A DNA stretch of 64,000 nucleotides from Sorghum bicolor. Lineage: Eukaryota; Streptophyta; Magnoliopsida; Poales; Poaceae. The DNA lies in the NCBI RefSeq assembly GCF_000003195.3, contig NC_012878.2, positions 43,111,821 through 43,175,820 on the forward strand, written 5' to 3'. The translations under genes were made by a program, and so were the position numbers. Under the pieces are notes generated by a model. The model made no database searches, had not been told where the DNA came from, and saw nothing but the letters and a program-made list of their open reading frames with translations. Each line of letters begins with the position of its first letter. Position 1 is the stretch's first letter. Positions 34,372 to 44,876 of the stretch are shown in pieces.

Positions 34372-34610
34372 TTGGAAGCGTTGCCCCGCGAGCACGCTCA
34401 TCGACATTTGGTGCCAGGACATGGATTTGACCTAATTGCATCCACACAAGCAAGAATAGCAACGTTGTAACCATAGGACACTATTATTCCATGCACCTGC
34501 AGTTCAAATCGAATTCGTCGGAAAAAATGGAACGAGTCGCAACTAAATGAAAAAATATAGAAAAAAAACTTCAAAATGCACCAAACCTTGACAAGTTACT
34601 AAAGATAGGG
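34372..34610. other. Copy of the CACTA target site without the insertion
   Basis: This segment matches the left flank (about 27600-27727) and continues without a break into a match to the right flank (35104-35200). The join reads ACTATTATTCC, the exact empty version of the ATT-duplicated site. It shows directly where the element inserted. Confidence 0.8.
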
Positions 34611-34663
34611 TACTAAACCTCCACAAAAAATTTGGGAGCAAAACTCAAAAAGAAAAATTTTGA

Positions 34664-35103
34664 CTTCGCCAAGTGCTAGGGTTGGCACTTGGCGAAGAGG
34701 TCTTCACCAAGTGCCAGCAACGTGGCACTTGGCGAAGAACGCTTCCAGGCAATTTCCCAGGGTCCTCTCTTCGCCAAGTGCCACGTGTATGGCACTCGGC
34801 GAAGCCTCGTCTTCGCCAAGTGCCAGAAGGAGGCACTTGGCGAAGCCGACGGCAAGGGATGGGGATGGATGCCGTCAGGCTTCGCCAAGTGCATTTCTTC
34901 GCCGAGTGCTTGGCACTTGGCGAAGAGGCCATTTCGCCAAGTGCGTTTCTTCGCCGAGTGCTTGGCACTTGGCGAAGCCTTCTTCGCCAAGTGCTGGCTT
35001 CGCCAAGAGCTAGGCACTTGGCGAAGCCTTCTTCACCAAGTGCCCGATTTTTGGCACTCGGCGAACTCTGGGGCACTTGGCGAAGCCTGGGTTTCCTGTA
35101 GTG
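34664..35103. repeat. Right subterminal repeats of the CACTA element
   Basis: The same TTGGCGAAG-type array as at the left end, running up to the CCTGTAGTG terminus. It begins abruptly after the flank-like copy at 34372-34610. Confidence 0.86.
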
Positions 35104-35106
35104 ATT

Positions 35107-35608
35107 ATTCCATGCACCCGGAGTTCAAACCGACATTTTTGAAAAAGATTCAACTAATCGCAATTAAGTGAAAGAATATAGGAAAAACATTAAAATGTCC
35201 CAAATTGTGACATTTTACTCATGATACACTAGTAAACACTTATGCGCCTCTAAATCGGTCACATAGTTACAAAAAACCGATACACTGTGTCAAACGTCAC
35301 ATAGATATATACGAGTATCTCATACAATATATATTAGATATGTGGATATACTGTTCTCTAAAAAACAGCGACGCAGGAACGACAAGCCTTTTTTTAATAA
35401 TAACAATACACATGATTTAATATGAAATAACACATAATTTAAGTTCACAACATGTTTCCACACTGGATTCTTCTTCTTTTGTTGGTTATCAACTACAATT
35501 AGTCATAAAAATACCTACTAACAAAGTACTTAATTAATCCAAACGTACTACACAAGTATATATTACTTTGAATATAATCGTTCATGAAAACATAAATGAA
35601 AACATGAC
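35107..35608. other. Right flank of the CACTA element, no gene seen
   Basis: AT-rich sequence. The first 100 bp match 34488-34600. No coding signal or clear repeat boundary beyond that. Confidence 0.45.
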
Positions 35609-36595
35609 TCAGCAGCCATGGTTGCTTCCTGCCGCCCTCCTCCTGTTGTTGCGCGTCTTCCTCAGCCTGTTGTTGCACGTCTTCCTCAGCTTCTTGGTCC
35701 GGTCCGGTAGCTCCATCGACGGGTTCTCCTCTATGAGCTCGCGGTACCTCTTCAGCTCATTGATCTTGTGCTCCAGCACCAGTTGATCATTCGGCTTCCA
35801 CGGGTGGTTCGCCATCTCCGGCACGCACGCAGCCGCTCGCAGCCATGATTGCATGCAGGGGAAATGCGCAGCCATGATTGCATCCACTGGGGAAAAAAGA
35901 GCATACTGTTGATCATTACCCCGAGTTGGGCTGTCATGTGGTTGAGGCTCTTCAACTTCTGGTAAGGCCACCACAGGATGCCGAGCTCGTGGCTGCATTG
36001 CTTGAGCACGGTTAGCCTGACCTTCATCGTCGTCGCGGCCCTGTTGAATGGCATGTAGAAGTAGGTGCGCAGATCATTGAAGCCGATGTGGTCCAGGTGC
36101 CTTAGTGCTTCTGAGCGCCCGCCACTGTCGATCCTGCTTGCACGCAGCAGTCGTGGCGGCGGCAACGGCGACAGCTCCATCGCCACGGCATCACGCTGCG
36201 GCCACGGCGGCACCACCGACAGGGCGGCAGCTTCCGCAGTGGCATGCTACGGCCATGGCGCCACCACCGTGGCGTCCGCGGCAGGCTGCGGCCACGGCGG
36301 CAGGGTCGAAAATGCCGCAGGCCACGAGATCAATGTCGTAGGCCGCGAGATCATAGTCGACGACAGGGTCGAAAATGCCGCAGGCCGTGAGATCACCATA
36401 AGCTGCGAGATCATAGTTTGTTATCGGCATTAGCTTGGAAGGACTGGCTGGGAGTTGCCCGGAGCAGCCGTCCAGTGCCGGCGGTGGCGGTGGCGGTGCA
36501 GGCATGTATAGAGGATACTTCTGCCACATATCTGAATATGAGGAATTGAACAGGAGACTAAGTGTAGGAGGAGCGGCGACGAAGCCGCTCGCCAT
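35609..36595 (-). CDS. RWP-RK domain (RKD-like) transcription factor, divergent or decaying
   Basis: The ATG at 36595 opens MASGFVAAPPTLSLLFNSS with a proline run and a duplicated stretch ending CGIFDP. The RWP-RK domain is in a second frame at about 36100-35920: FNDLRTYFYMPFNRAA, then LTVLKQCSHELGI and WWPYQKLKSL. A third frame gives the helical C-terminus: EHKINELKRYRELIEENPS, then a basic tail, stop at 35609. Order and spacing fit plant RKD proteins, which act in egg and embryo programmes. The signature RWPxRK reads WWPYQK here, so two basic residues are lost. Introns or frameshifts must link the three frames; I could not place them. A TATA box lies 120 bp upstream. Confidence 0.6.
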
Positions 36596-36714
36596 GACGG
36601 TGTGCGGCGTGGACGAGCTGGCGGCGATAGCTAGCGGTGTGCAGCGTGGAGTGGACGATGAAGAAAAAGAACACAGCAGTTGGTGAAGTGCGTGGCAAAG
36701 GTAGCTACGGATGC

Positions 36715-36721
36715 TTATATA
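36715..36721 (-). promoter_or_regulatory. TATA box of the RKD-like gene
   Basis: TATATAA on the minus strand, about 120 bp before the ATG at 36595, in the sequence CATCTATATAAGCATCC. A good match to a plant core promoter. Confidence 0.6.
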
Positions 36722-37323
36722 GATGCTGAATATGAATCGGAACCTCAGAGTGAAAATTGGTTCCCACCGGGATCATCAGTCAAAATTTATTGCTCTGAAA
36801 ACACAAGTTCCAACCCACAAGTGGGACTTCGGGCCTACATTTGATGTCATCATTAAAACGGAAGTTGATGAGCATTCACACGCTTGTGCTCTTGCTCAGC
36901 TCTTTTGTTCAAACTGTGGGCTCAGTTCTAAAAATATATCGTCACCTGGACGGACACATGTATACAGCATTGGGGTACATGACGTGACAGTACATGACTT
37001 GGACCGACACATGTTAACAACATGGTGGTACATGCTCCCAACCGTCGCAGCTTAACAAGGTGGTGGTATAGGATACCTATGAACAAAGGGCATGTACGTT
37101 CTCTTGCATACCACATATGAACAACTACCCGGTACATGCTGTGGACTGATACATATGAACAAGCTACCGGTACATGTTGTGGATCGATCGACACATAGTC
37201 TCGCTAGGACCATCCACAAAGAAAAGACCCCGTGTTCAGTCAGCGTGGCTCCATGAGAAGAGAGAGAGAGAGAAAAAAAAGAAAATGAAGAGGCAGCGTA
37301 GCTTCCACGAGAAGGGAACGTCT
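36722..37323. other. Intergenic region between divergent promoters
   Basis: Roughly 600 bp separate the two TATA boxes. Repeated GGTACATG and GACACATG words occur. A tandem pair (37112-37149, 37151-37188; core ACATATGAACAA) and a GA-rich tract (37255-37290) lie near the plus-strand gene. Confidence 0.5.
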
Positions 37324-37331
37324 CTATAAAA
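37324..37331 (+). promoter_or_regulatory. TATA box of the zinc-finger-like gene
   Basis: CTATAAAA about 75 bp before the start of the 286-codon frame, after a GA-rich tract. Consistent with a real transcription unit. Confidence 0.6.
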
Positions 37332-37402
37332 CGAAGAGCCGCGTCCCCTCACGATTCATATCTCCCACTTGACCCTCCGCCCGTCCCCTCCCCTCCCCTG
37401 AA

Positions 37403-38263
37403 GTGGTTAACCAGCCTGATGACGCACGCCATGAGGCTCACTCCCCCACCGGCGGTTCACCAGCCCGACGGCGCTCGCCCTCCCCCACCAGCGGTTCCCG
37501 CTCGTCTCTCTCCCCCACTGGCAGTTTCACAGGCGATTCCCACTCGTCGTGTCATCGTTCCGGCGCCGTCGTCGACGCAGCGTGGTCTCGCTACGATGGC
37601 TCCTCCGGGTCAGCCGGCGACGTCGACGCTGAGAGCATGCCGGTGGTGGACGTCGCTGCTCCTACTACGTGTTCCCCGCCGTCGGCAGTCGAGTGGGCTC
37701 ACTCCCCCACCGGCGGTTCACCAGCCCAACGGCTCTCTCCCTCCCCAGCCGGCAGTTCCCGCTCGTCTCTCTCCCCCACTGGCGATTCCATAGGTGGTTC
37801 CCGCTCGTCGTGTTGTCGTTCTGGTGCCGTCATCGACGCGGCATGGTCTCGCTATGACGGTGGCTCCTCCGGGTCAGCCGGGAACATCGACGCCAAGAGC
37901 ATGCCGGTGGTGGACGCCGTTGCTCCTGTTGCGCGTTCCCCGCCACCGGCAGTCGGCGCGGTTGCTCTAGCTTACGACGACTTCGACTCCGGATCCGAGG
38001 AAAGTACGGACGAGGAAGATGACGCCAGGCGCGGGTACATGGTGCCGGTCCCCAATGGAGCAGCTCTGCGGGTCAGGTATTCCCAGTCCCAGAAGGCGTA
38101 CCAGTGCCACGTCTGCCCCGGCCGCAAGGCGTCCCGGTGGCCACAGGAGGAGCAGGTTCGGAGTCATGTCATCGGTCAGGCAACGTCCATGGCGGCCAGG
38201 AAGCTCAACAAGAAGAAGTGGTCCCGCCACCGCGTCCTGGCCCAGAACGATAGATGGCTGTGA
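37403..38263 (+). CDS. Internally duplicated Ser/Pro-rich protein with a zinc-finger-like C-terminus
   Basis: An 861-bp frame. Residues about 12-97 and 98-185 are two copies of one module (AHSPTGGSPA, RSSLSPTG, SGAV[VI]DAAWSRYDG, SMPVVD). An acidic stretch (DSGSEESTDEEDDARRG) follows, then YQCHVCPGRKASRWPQEEQVRSH with a basic tail. The spacing resembles a divergent XS-type zinc finger, as in SGS3/FDM-like proteins, but this is uncertain. The first codon is GTG; no ATG lies near it in this frame. The first ATG after the TATA box (37419) opens another frame of 124 codons. Either the start was lost or an upstream exon supplies it. Confidence 0.5.
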   Translation: MVNQPDDARHEAHSPTGGSPARRRSPSPTSGSRSSLSPTGSFTGDSHSSCHRSGAVVDAAWSRYDGSSGSAGDVDAESMPVVDVAAPTTCSPPSAVEWAHSPTGGSPAQRLSPSPAGSSRSSLSPTGDSIGGSRSSCCRSGAVIDAAWSRYDGGSSGSAGNIDAKSMPVVDAVAPVARSPPPAVGAVALAYDDFDSGSEESTDEEDDARRGYMVPVPNGAALRVRYSQSQKAYQCHVCPGRKASRWPQEEQVRSHVIGQATSMAARKLNKKKWSRHRVLAQNDRWL

Positions 38264-38762
38264 GCGCCGTCGCCGCCGCACAGCCATCTCGTCATCGCCG
38301 TGGCCTAAAGTCCAGTTATCACATGTATTAGTTATCTTCATGTTCTTGTCGTTGAATTCAAACACGTTTCAGTTATCTTGTTGTTGAACTCATGTATCGT
38401 CTATTAGTACGTATGTCTGTATCGTCTACTGTTAATATCTGTTTTCCAGTGACAGCTAATCCAGTTAATACAATTTAAATAAAGTTACATAGAAAAGTAT
38501 CACAAACATGGCTTTTCATATTTTTCCTCTGTAGATCTACTCATAAGAAAAAAACAACCTAAATCAACTCATTTGGATAAAAAATGAGCAAGATATGAAT
38601 TTATAAAGATTTAACTAAACCTGCTAGGAACTTGAACTGGCTCCATCCAAGCCATACAGTAGAAGGTAGAACCCTAAACACATTCCCGTCTCCCTCAACG
38701 GCGGGGGCCTGGTGGAGCAGGGCTCAGTGCGGATCTGGGTGGCTGCAATTTTTAATTAGTAT
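38264..38762. other. 3' flank of the zinc-finger-like gene
   Basis: AT-rich after 38300, with TTGAATTC and ATGTATTAG words that would suit a 3' untranslated region. No further gene seen. Confidence 0.4.
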
Positions 38763-38832
38763 CCTTGTACTTAAAACACGTATCCATGTATAGATAACAC
38801 GAATCCGTGTACTTAAAACACGTATCCATGTT
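38763..38832. repeat. Second copy of the ACACGTATCC repeat
   Basis: About 70 bp nearly identical to 23627-23695 (CTTAAAACACGTATCC twice with ATAGATAACACGAATCC between). A dispersed family member. Confidence 0.75.
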
Positions 38833-38839
38833 TGCAGCT

Positions 38840-39722
38840 TGTGGCCGCGCTGGGGCCGAGGAAAATGAGAGGGATCGAGGGAGACATAGCCCTAGGAGCC
38901 CCATCGTGAAGGTTCGGGATTGGCGGTTACCCTACCTGTGTTTAAGGACGATTTTACCCTACCCCCTTTAGCGTGATTTTTCCCTACCCCCTTCAATCCT
39001 GATTTTACTTGGTGACTTTTAGTATAATTTTACCCTACCCCCTTTAGACTGATTTTACCCTACCTGACTTTAAGGCTGATTTTACCTACACCGATTTTAC
39101 CCTACATGCCTTTAAGGATGATTTTACCCTTCTCCTTTTAGGTTTATTTTACCCTACCTGCCTTTAAGTCTGATTTTACCCTACGTGCCTTTTTAAGTCT
39201 GATTTTACCATACCTAACTTTTAGTACTCACTTTTCTCTTCTAGCTCCATCACTTGCTGCATCTCATCCCAAATATAGTTGGAATCAGATCTGATGGCCT
39301 TGAATTCAATTGGGGATGATAAACTGATACCAGAAAAATGCACACTAAAAGATTTAACTAGATTGTTGGATATATATGAACAAAGAAGGCAAAAAAATCC
39401 AAGCTCTTAACTAAAATGGAATTTTGGCAAAAAGAAAAAAAAACCTGTCCACGGTAGATTGTAGCCGGCGCGGCCTCCTGCTCCTCCAGCTCCTCTACCA
39501 CCGCCTCCCAACTCCCAGCGCGCAGGGGCCGACGACGACGGGAGGGGAGAGGCAGCAGAGGTAGTCCGAGGGGGCGGAGAGAGGCTGCACCGTTCCACTC
39601 CATCTGGTGCCTCTGGGTCCATCGCCACCACATCTTCTAGCCGCGCTGGGGCTGAGGAAAAAGAGAGGGGTCGAGGCAGACGTAGCCCCCAGAGCCCCTT
39701 CACAAGGTTCGGGAATGGCGGT
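38840..39722. repeat. Direct duplication of an 87-bp segment (38840-38927 and 39636-39722)
   Basis: Both copies run from CCGCGCTGGGG to TTCGGGA-TTGGCGGT with about ten differences. Read on the minus strand, the second copy continues rightward-to-leftward into a GC-rich frame (39703-39407) that looks like a first exon. It may be another captured gene piece. The minisatellite starts right after the first copy. Confidence 0.65.
38929..39225. repeat. Minisatellite, GATTTTACCCTAC core (block 1)
   Basis: About ten units of roughly 27 bp, of the form TGCCTTTAAGTCTGATTTTACCCTACC, with length and sequence variation. The same family recurs at 45727-45786 and 53398-54265. Confidence 0.88.
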
Positions 39723-39787
39723 AAGACCTCCCTTTCTGTCCCCTACTTTCCTCTACTCTATTCCCTTCTGTGTATTGTTAAGGGATG

Positions 39788-40275
39788 ATGATATGACCAT
39801 GCCAGTAAGCAAGATGTCACAAGTTCCAAGTCAAGCTACAACCACGCAAGTTTTATCTACACTGACACCAGCCCAAGTCACCGATGGACCGGTGACACGT
39901 AGTCATGCAAAGAAGCTACAACAAGAGGTCCACGCGCTACTTTGTGAGATTCATTTTCATATTAATGAGAATTATATACTACCTAAGTGTTGTACCTTGA
40001 TTGTACTCAGGTATATAGGAGAAGAGAAGGATGAATCAGACCCTAAAGACGGACTAGCAAATCGGATCACTAGAGTGAAGAACAGACCAGTGCAAGTCCC
40101 TAACAGACTAGCAAAATGGATCAATAAAGTCAATAACGGACCAGTGAAAAGAAATCTTCATAACCTTTTACTCACGAAAGCTATGAAGGCCCATGAGAAC
40201 TTATTGGAAAGCTTGTCGAGTCTGCTTTCCAATGCCTCAAGTCTCATCTCATTTGGACATTACAATCAAGAGTAA
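39788..40275 (+). pseudogene. Retrotransposon polyprotein C-terminal tail
   Basis: The frame reads DGPVTRSHAKKLQQEVHALL, then ENYILPKCCTLIVLRY, ending with the stop after FGHYNQE. A GP[IV]TR-A-LQ-EV motif followed by a short LLP..VLLR motif is a common end of grass Gypsy polyproteins. No integrase or RT lies upstream; only this tail is present. It could instead be a captured fragment. Confidence 0.5.
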
Positions 40276-41990
40276 TGTTTGGATTAGTCAAGACTGCTCA
40301 GAAGGTCAACAGTCTGTCATGACAGAATGTTGGTACAACTTGACGTACAAAATTGTACCAATCTATAACGTTTCATGGTGCATGTCATACATTGCTGGAA
40401 AGCTCTTGGAGTCTAGTTTCACACCTAAGAAACTGTTCATCATTTGGACTTACCAATAAGATGTTATGGTCAGTTTATTGGAAACTGCTCTGAAGGCCAA
40501 CAGTCATGCGATTTTGTTTTCATAGGGACTCCTTTCCGAGGGGACCTTTCACATTGTCTTCCCTCAGAAACTCTATTTTTTTCATACCTATCTAGGAGGG
40601 ATGTTCCTAGTATAAATATCCCATACCACTAAGCTATTAGGTACCTTTGATCATTTGATAAACTATATAATATTGCAGCCGTGCTACTGAGTGCCTTACT
40701 CAGCCTTTGTTCTTCCTTGTTCTTCTTGGACTTGTGAAGTGAATCCTCTGGGTTCCTCTACTTCGTGTTGTACGGCTTTCGTTCGGCTACGCCGTATTGT
40801 GTGGATTAGTTCCGGATTATGGTTGTGCAGTCGTTCGGAGATCGAGTCGAAGTCTTCGCGGTTTCGGTGCCTCTCTCCCCGTCGCTTGGTCGCATCCAAC
40901 CTTTGTCAGGTATAAAGCTAGTTATTTGCTGTTCGCAGCAAGTTATCCTTGTTCTTTTGATCTACTGTCGTGAAGATTGGGCCACCCTCGTACCGATTCA
41001 TATCGGTAGTCTATCAGATGATCTCTCGCGCCTTGAATTCTTGATGCTAATAACCTGGTCCGCTGCAACGGTGATTCTGCGTGTTAGATTGGGTTCCTTG
41101 ATGTTGGATCCAAAGGATCTAAACAGTAATGTATCGATATATCAGATTAGCAGAAATGAGTCTCAAAGTCACAACTGTAGAACATGCGGCAAAAGCTTTG
41201 CCATCACTTCTAAAAAAATCTATACTGTAATACCAAATAATCAGCTCATACTATGATGCTAGTAGTATCAATTGGTCATGCAAGGCAACAGGTCCTCATG
41301 TAGAGCAAACAGATTGGTCAGTGCAAAGCTTTAATTTATCTAATCTCAGATTGGTCAGGTCCTCATGCTAGTAGTATCCGGCTCGGAGCTTGCATCGCTG
41401 TGTACATTGCATGATTTATGTACATGAGATGTTGGTTGTTGATAATGTTGCTTACCATCTCTCAGTCTTGAAGAATATGTACCCACAAGGAATGAATGTC
41501 TATTGTACATTATTACAATTTTGTACATTGCATCAAACATCATAATTATGTTTTTGTCAACAATATGTACACAATGTGTTGGTGCAATATGTACACAATG
41601 TGTCGGTGCAATATGTACACATCATTGGTTTGCTCTTTGGTGAGATAGATTTGATCATTTTAGGTCGCAATGGCACTAAAGACCTGCTGTTTTATGCATC
41701 ATATATCGTGGGGATGATTATGCGTGCTTTTGAATATGATGGGCCTAGAAAATCCAAGCACAACTCATACAAGCCTAGACTTTCCTATACCTACAAGCAA
41801 TGATGCCTGTCCTAAGCAAAGTTGTGTTTGGGGGTAAATTCTGCACTGTATGAAAGGACAGGTCGATGGGTGGTGCACCCGCACGAATGACGAAGCGCAA
41901 TCCAACGGTAGGTGGAGGGGAAATACAAATACCTCCACCCCCGGCCCCGGGCCACCGAGACGGTGGGACATTCTGGCTCTGAGCTTGCTC
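40276..41990. other. Probable LTR or leader relic, then unassigned sequence
   Basis: From 40276 to about 41000 the sequence resembles an LTR: two related CTCNGAAGGYCAACAGT stretches (40299, 40480), a TATAAATA at 40611, then a C/T-rich leader. No terminal duplication was found. The rest to 41990 is AT-rich with repeated ATATGTACACAATGTGT words (41567-41610) and a short GGTGGAGG hairpin at 41912-41940. Confidence 0.4.
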
Positions 41991-41995
41991 GCCGC

Positions 41996-42185
41996 CTCAA
42001 GAATTAGTGTATGAATTACGTTGTGCACCTGCACAAATTACGGTGGATAATGTATTACGTTGTGCAACGTAATTTATACAGTGCACTGGCACGAATTACG
42101 GCGGATAATGTATTACATTGCACAACGTACTTGGTGCACAACGTAATTCATACACTAATTACGTTGCGCAACCTCTTGTGTGGAT
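41996..42185. repeat. ATTACGTTGTGCA palindromic cluster
   Basis: At least six ATTACGTTGYGCA or reverse-complement words in 190 bp, some forming perfect stems (TTACGTTGTGCAACGTAA). The part from 42077 recurs at 43707 and marks the start of the tandem duplication. Confidence 0.75.
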
Positions 42186-42190
42186 AAATG

Positions 42191-42826
42191 TAGCTGCTTT
42201 ACCTTTAGACATCACTACCACCGAGCTGCATTGTTTGCCCTAGCAAGCGTAGTTATATAGTAGTTCCTCTCCCATTGGTCCATTATCCATTCCTTCACAT
42301 AGAAACAAACCATCATTAGATTTGGTAATGTATAGAAGAGAATAGCTTACTTAGTAACTTTACTTGACAAAGTGATTATTTTGTAAGCGTTACATAAAAT
42401 GAACAAAGGTGCAGATCACTCACTTTGTGAGTGAAATGTGGTGTAAGCTCATAAACTTGGGAAGTGAAACCAGTTCCAGCATCCATGATTAGAGCCTAGA
42501 GATTGGAACAGGATGATATGCAACTGATAAACAGTCTATCGTCATTCCCTTGTACAAGCCTTGAATCTGCAACATTGTAGTGGTACCTGCAGTACCTAGT
42601 GAAATTGTTGAATTACTTTGGTTCAGCCACAAAGACCCGTGGTATATAAAAAATTAACTAAAATTTCAAATCTATTAAGAGTACCTTTGTTTCATAGGCC
42701 GTCTGCCATTATTGACACGTATCCATTGTGTTTCAGGTATTCCCATCCTGATCTTTTTCTTTGGTTGTTCATCTGCCTCATACTCTATCAATAAGCGTCT
42801 CTTTTGGCCAACTTGATATAAGCTTC
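42191..42826 (-). pseudogene. MUT9-like casein kinase fragment, copy 1 reverse
   Basis: Three exons recognisable on the minus strand. About 42820-42685: [20 protein letters not shown], then ETQWI. 42495-42424: ALIMDAGTGFTSQVYELTP, with clean CTCTAG acceptor and GTGAGT donor. From 42292: EWIMDQWERNYYIT, then the frame decays. The pieces match the C-terminal region of plant MUT9-like/EL1-like casein kinase I proteins, nuclear kinases acting on histone H3 and light signalling. The kinase catalytic domain is absent and one exon between the first two is missing, so it cannot encode a kinase. Confidence 0.72.
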
Positions 42827-43240
42827 AGAGAAGATGCAAGAGAGATTAGACAACCAAAATAATGTTTTTTTAAAAAAATGACACACGCAAAATAAGAATA
42901 TTATTGCGCATACAATTATATTTGTGATTCCCTATAGTCATATAAATATGGGTAATATAAATATACATAATGAATATGTGTACATAGTCAATGTGTGACA
43001 CATCGTGTACGTATTACTGCACCTTAGTTCATTCTATGTAACACTTACAAAATAATCACTTTGTCAAGTAAAGTTACTAAGTAAGCTATTCTCTTCTATA
43101 CATTGCCAAATCTAATGATGGTTTGTTTCCATGTGAAGGAATGGATAATAGACCAATGGGAGAGGAACTACTATATAACTATGCTTGCTTGGGCAAACAA
43201 TGCAGCTCAGTGATAGTGATGTCTAAAGTTAAAGCAGCTA
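42191..43240. repeat. Inverted repeat 1: 224-bp arms, 602-bp loop
   Basis: Arms 42191-42414 and 43017-43240 pair almost completely, from AGCTGCTTTACCTTTAGACA to GGTGCAG. The arms are intron plus exon sequence of the MUT9-like kinase fragment. Confidence 0.85.
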
Positions 43241-43708
43241 AAGCTTGCAGTAGTGTCTTAGTGTATGAAAATTCTTTTGACTATAGTTATATCTATCCAG
43301 ACACAATGTATACACAACAATCCTTCAAAGTTAGTAACACTTTCCCCTACAAATGGATAAACAAGAAATGGAGAGATAGTTTCTGTGTAACTTCCATGAC
43401 AACTACTGGAAGTAGATGGGCTGTTGTCGTGTCTCATAATGCTGGATTTTCTGATTAGGTAGTATTTTTTTCCACTTCATCAGTTCCTTCTTAGCATTTA
43501 TTTTTATAATTAGCTTATGTGCAGTATATTTCTTATTGAACTATTGGCATTTACTTTCTAGGTTGTTGAACTGGATTTCTTGTATCCCAGCGAGGGAATT
43601 TATAAAAGGTGGGATAGTGGTTACCGGATAACCGCAACTGCTGCAACTTTGGTTCAGGCTGCTTTTATTTTAAGTGTACCAAGAAGGCGACCTACAGATG
43701 AAACCCTA
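43139..43708 (+). pseudogene. MUT9-like casein kinase fragment, copy 1 forward
   Basis: Begins after the GTGAAG acceptor with KEWIIDQWERNYYIT, then shifts frame near 43205 and continues VIVMSK, YTQQSFKVSNTFPYKWINKKW, VTSM and GSRWAVVVSHNAGFSD. A TAG stands where Gln is expected just before the GTAGTA donor. The next exon (43562-43708) has a good CTAG acceptor and reads VVELDFLYPSEGIYKRWDSG, then AAFILSVPRRRPTDET, where it is cut off by the start of unit 2. Confidence 0.8.
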
Positions 43709-43819
43709 CAGTGCACCGGCATGAATTACGACGGATAATGTATTACATTGCGCAACGTAATTGGTGCACAACGTAATTCATACACTAATTACGTTGCGCA
43801 ACCTCTTGTGTGGATAATG

Positions 43820-44460
43820 TAGCTGCTTTACCTTTAGACATCACTACCACCGAGCTGCATTGTTTGCCCCGGCAAGCGTAGTTATATAGTAGTTCCTCTC
43901 CCATTGGTCCATTATCCATTCCTTCATATGGAAACAAACCATCATTAGATTTGGTAATGTATAGAAGAGAATAGCTTACATAGTAACTTTACTTGACAAA
44001 GTGATTATTTTGTAAGTGTGACATAAAATGAACCAAGGTGCAGATCACTCACTTTGTGAGTGAAATGTGGTGTAAGATCATAAACTTGGGAAGTGAAACC
44101 AGTTCTAGCATCCATGATTAGAGCCTAGAGATTGGAACAAGATGATATGCAACTGATAAACAGTCTATTGTCATTCTCTTTTTCAATGTGTTGTACAAGC
44201 CTTGAATCTGCAACATTGTAGTGGTACCTGCAGTACCCAGTGAATTTGTTGAATTACTTTGGTTCAACCACAAAGACACGTGATATATAAAAAATTAACT
44301 AAAATTTCAAATCTATTAAGAGTACCTTGTTTCATAGGCCCTCTGCTATTATAGACACTTATCCACTATGTTTCAGGTATTCCCATCCTGATCTTTTCAT
44401 TGGTTGTTCATCTGCCTCATACTCTATCGATAAGCGTCTCTTTTGGCCAACTTGATGTAT
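43820..44460 (-). pseudogene. MUT9-like casein kinase fragment, copy 2 reverse
   Basis: Same exons as the copy at 42191-42826. The first exon has an extra frame change after EADEQP and an early stop. The ALIMDAGTG exon is also altered (TAGAACTGG in place of TGGAACTGG on the sense strand gives a changed reading). More decayed than copy 1. Confidence 0.7.
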
Positions 44461-44876
44461 AAACTTCAGAGAAGATGCAAGAGAGATTAGACAACTAAAA
44501 TAATGTTTTTTTAAAAAAAATGACAGATTTAAAATAAGAATATTGCTGCGCATACAATTATATTTGTGATTCCCTATAGTCATATAAATATGGGTAAATA
44601 TACATAATGAATATTTGCACATTGCCAATATGTGACACTTGTGTACGTATTACTGCACCTTGGTTCATTCTGTGTAACACTTACAAAATAATCACTTTGT
44701 CAAGTAAAGTAACTAAGTAAGCTACTCTCTTCTATACATTGCCAAATCTAATGATGGTTTGTTTCCATGTGAAGGAATGGATAATAGACCAATGGGAGAG
44801 GAACTACTATATAACTACGCTTGTTGGGGCAAACACTGCAGCTCAGTGATAGTGATGTCTAAAGGTAAAGCAGCTA
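43820..44876. repeat. Inverted repeat 2: 224-bp arms
   Basis: Arms 43820-44043 and 44653-44876, the second-unit counterpart of the repeat at 42191-43240. Together the four arms alternate in orientation. Confidence 0.85.

Larger units (their letters stand above)
27728..35103 (-). mobile_element. CACTA (En/Spm) DNA transposon
   Basis: Begins CACTACTGGAAAAC and ends GTTTCCTGTAGTG, the inverted CACTA termini, with the 3-bp duplication ATT on both sides (27725-27727 and 35104-35106). Both ends carry dense subterminal repeats of CTTGGCGAAG/CTTCGCCAAG. The interior has the two usual CACTA genes on the minus strand. The interval also includes 299 N and a stretch (34372-34610) matching the flanks. 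The 7.4 kb shown may thus be a composite or a misjoin. Confidence 0.88.

Noticed and set aside
33656..34474. Frames running through the N gap
   Set aside because: Most of each frame is unknown sequence; nothing can be claimed.
34645..35171. Frames of 113-160 codons at the right CACTA end
   Set aside because: The same subterminal repeat artefact as at the left end.
39358..39703. GC-rich minus-strand frames as a gene
   Set aside because: Could be a captured first exon, but there is no recognisable product and no continuation; kept only as part of the duplication.
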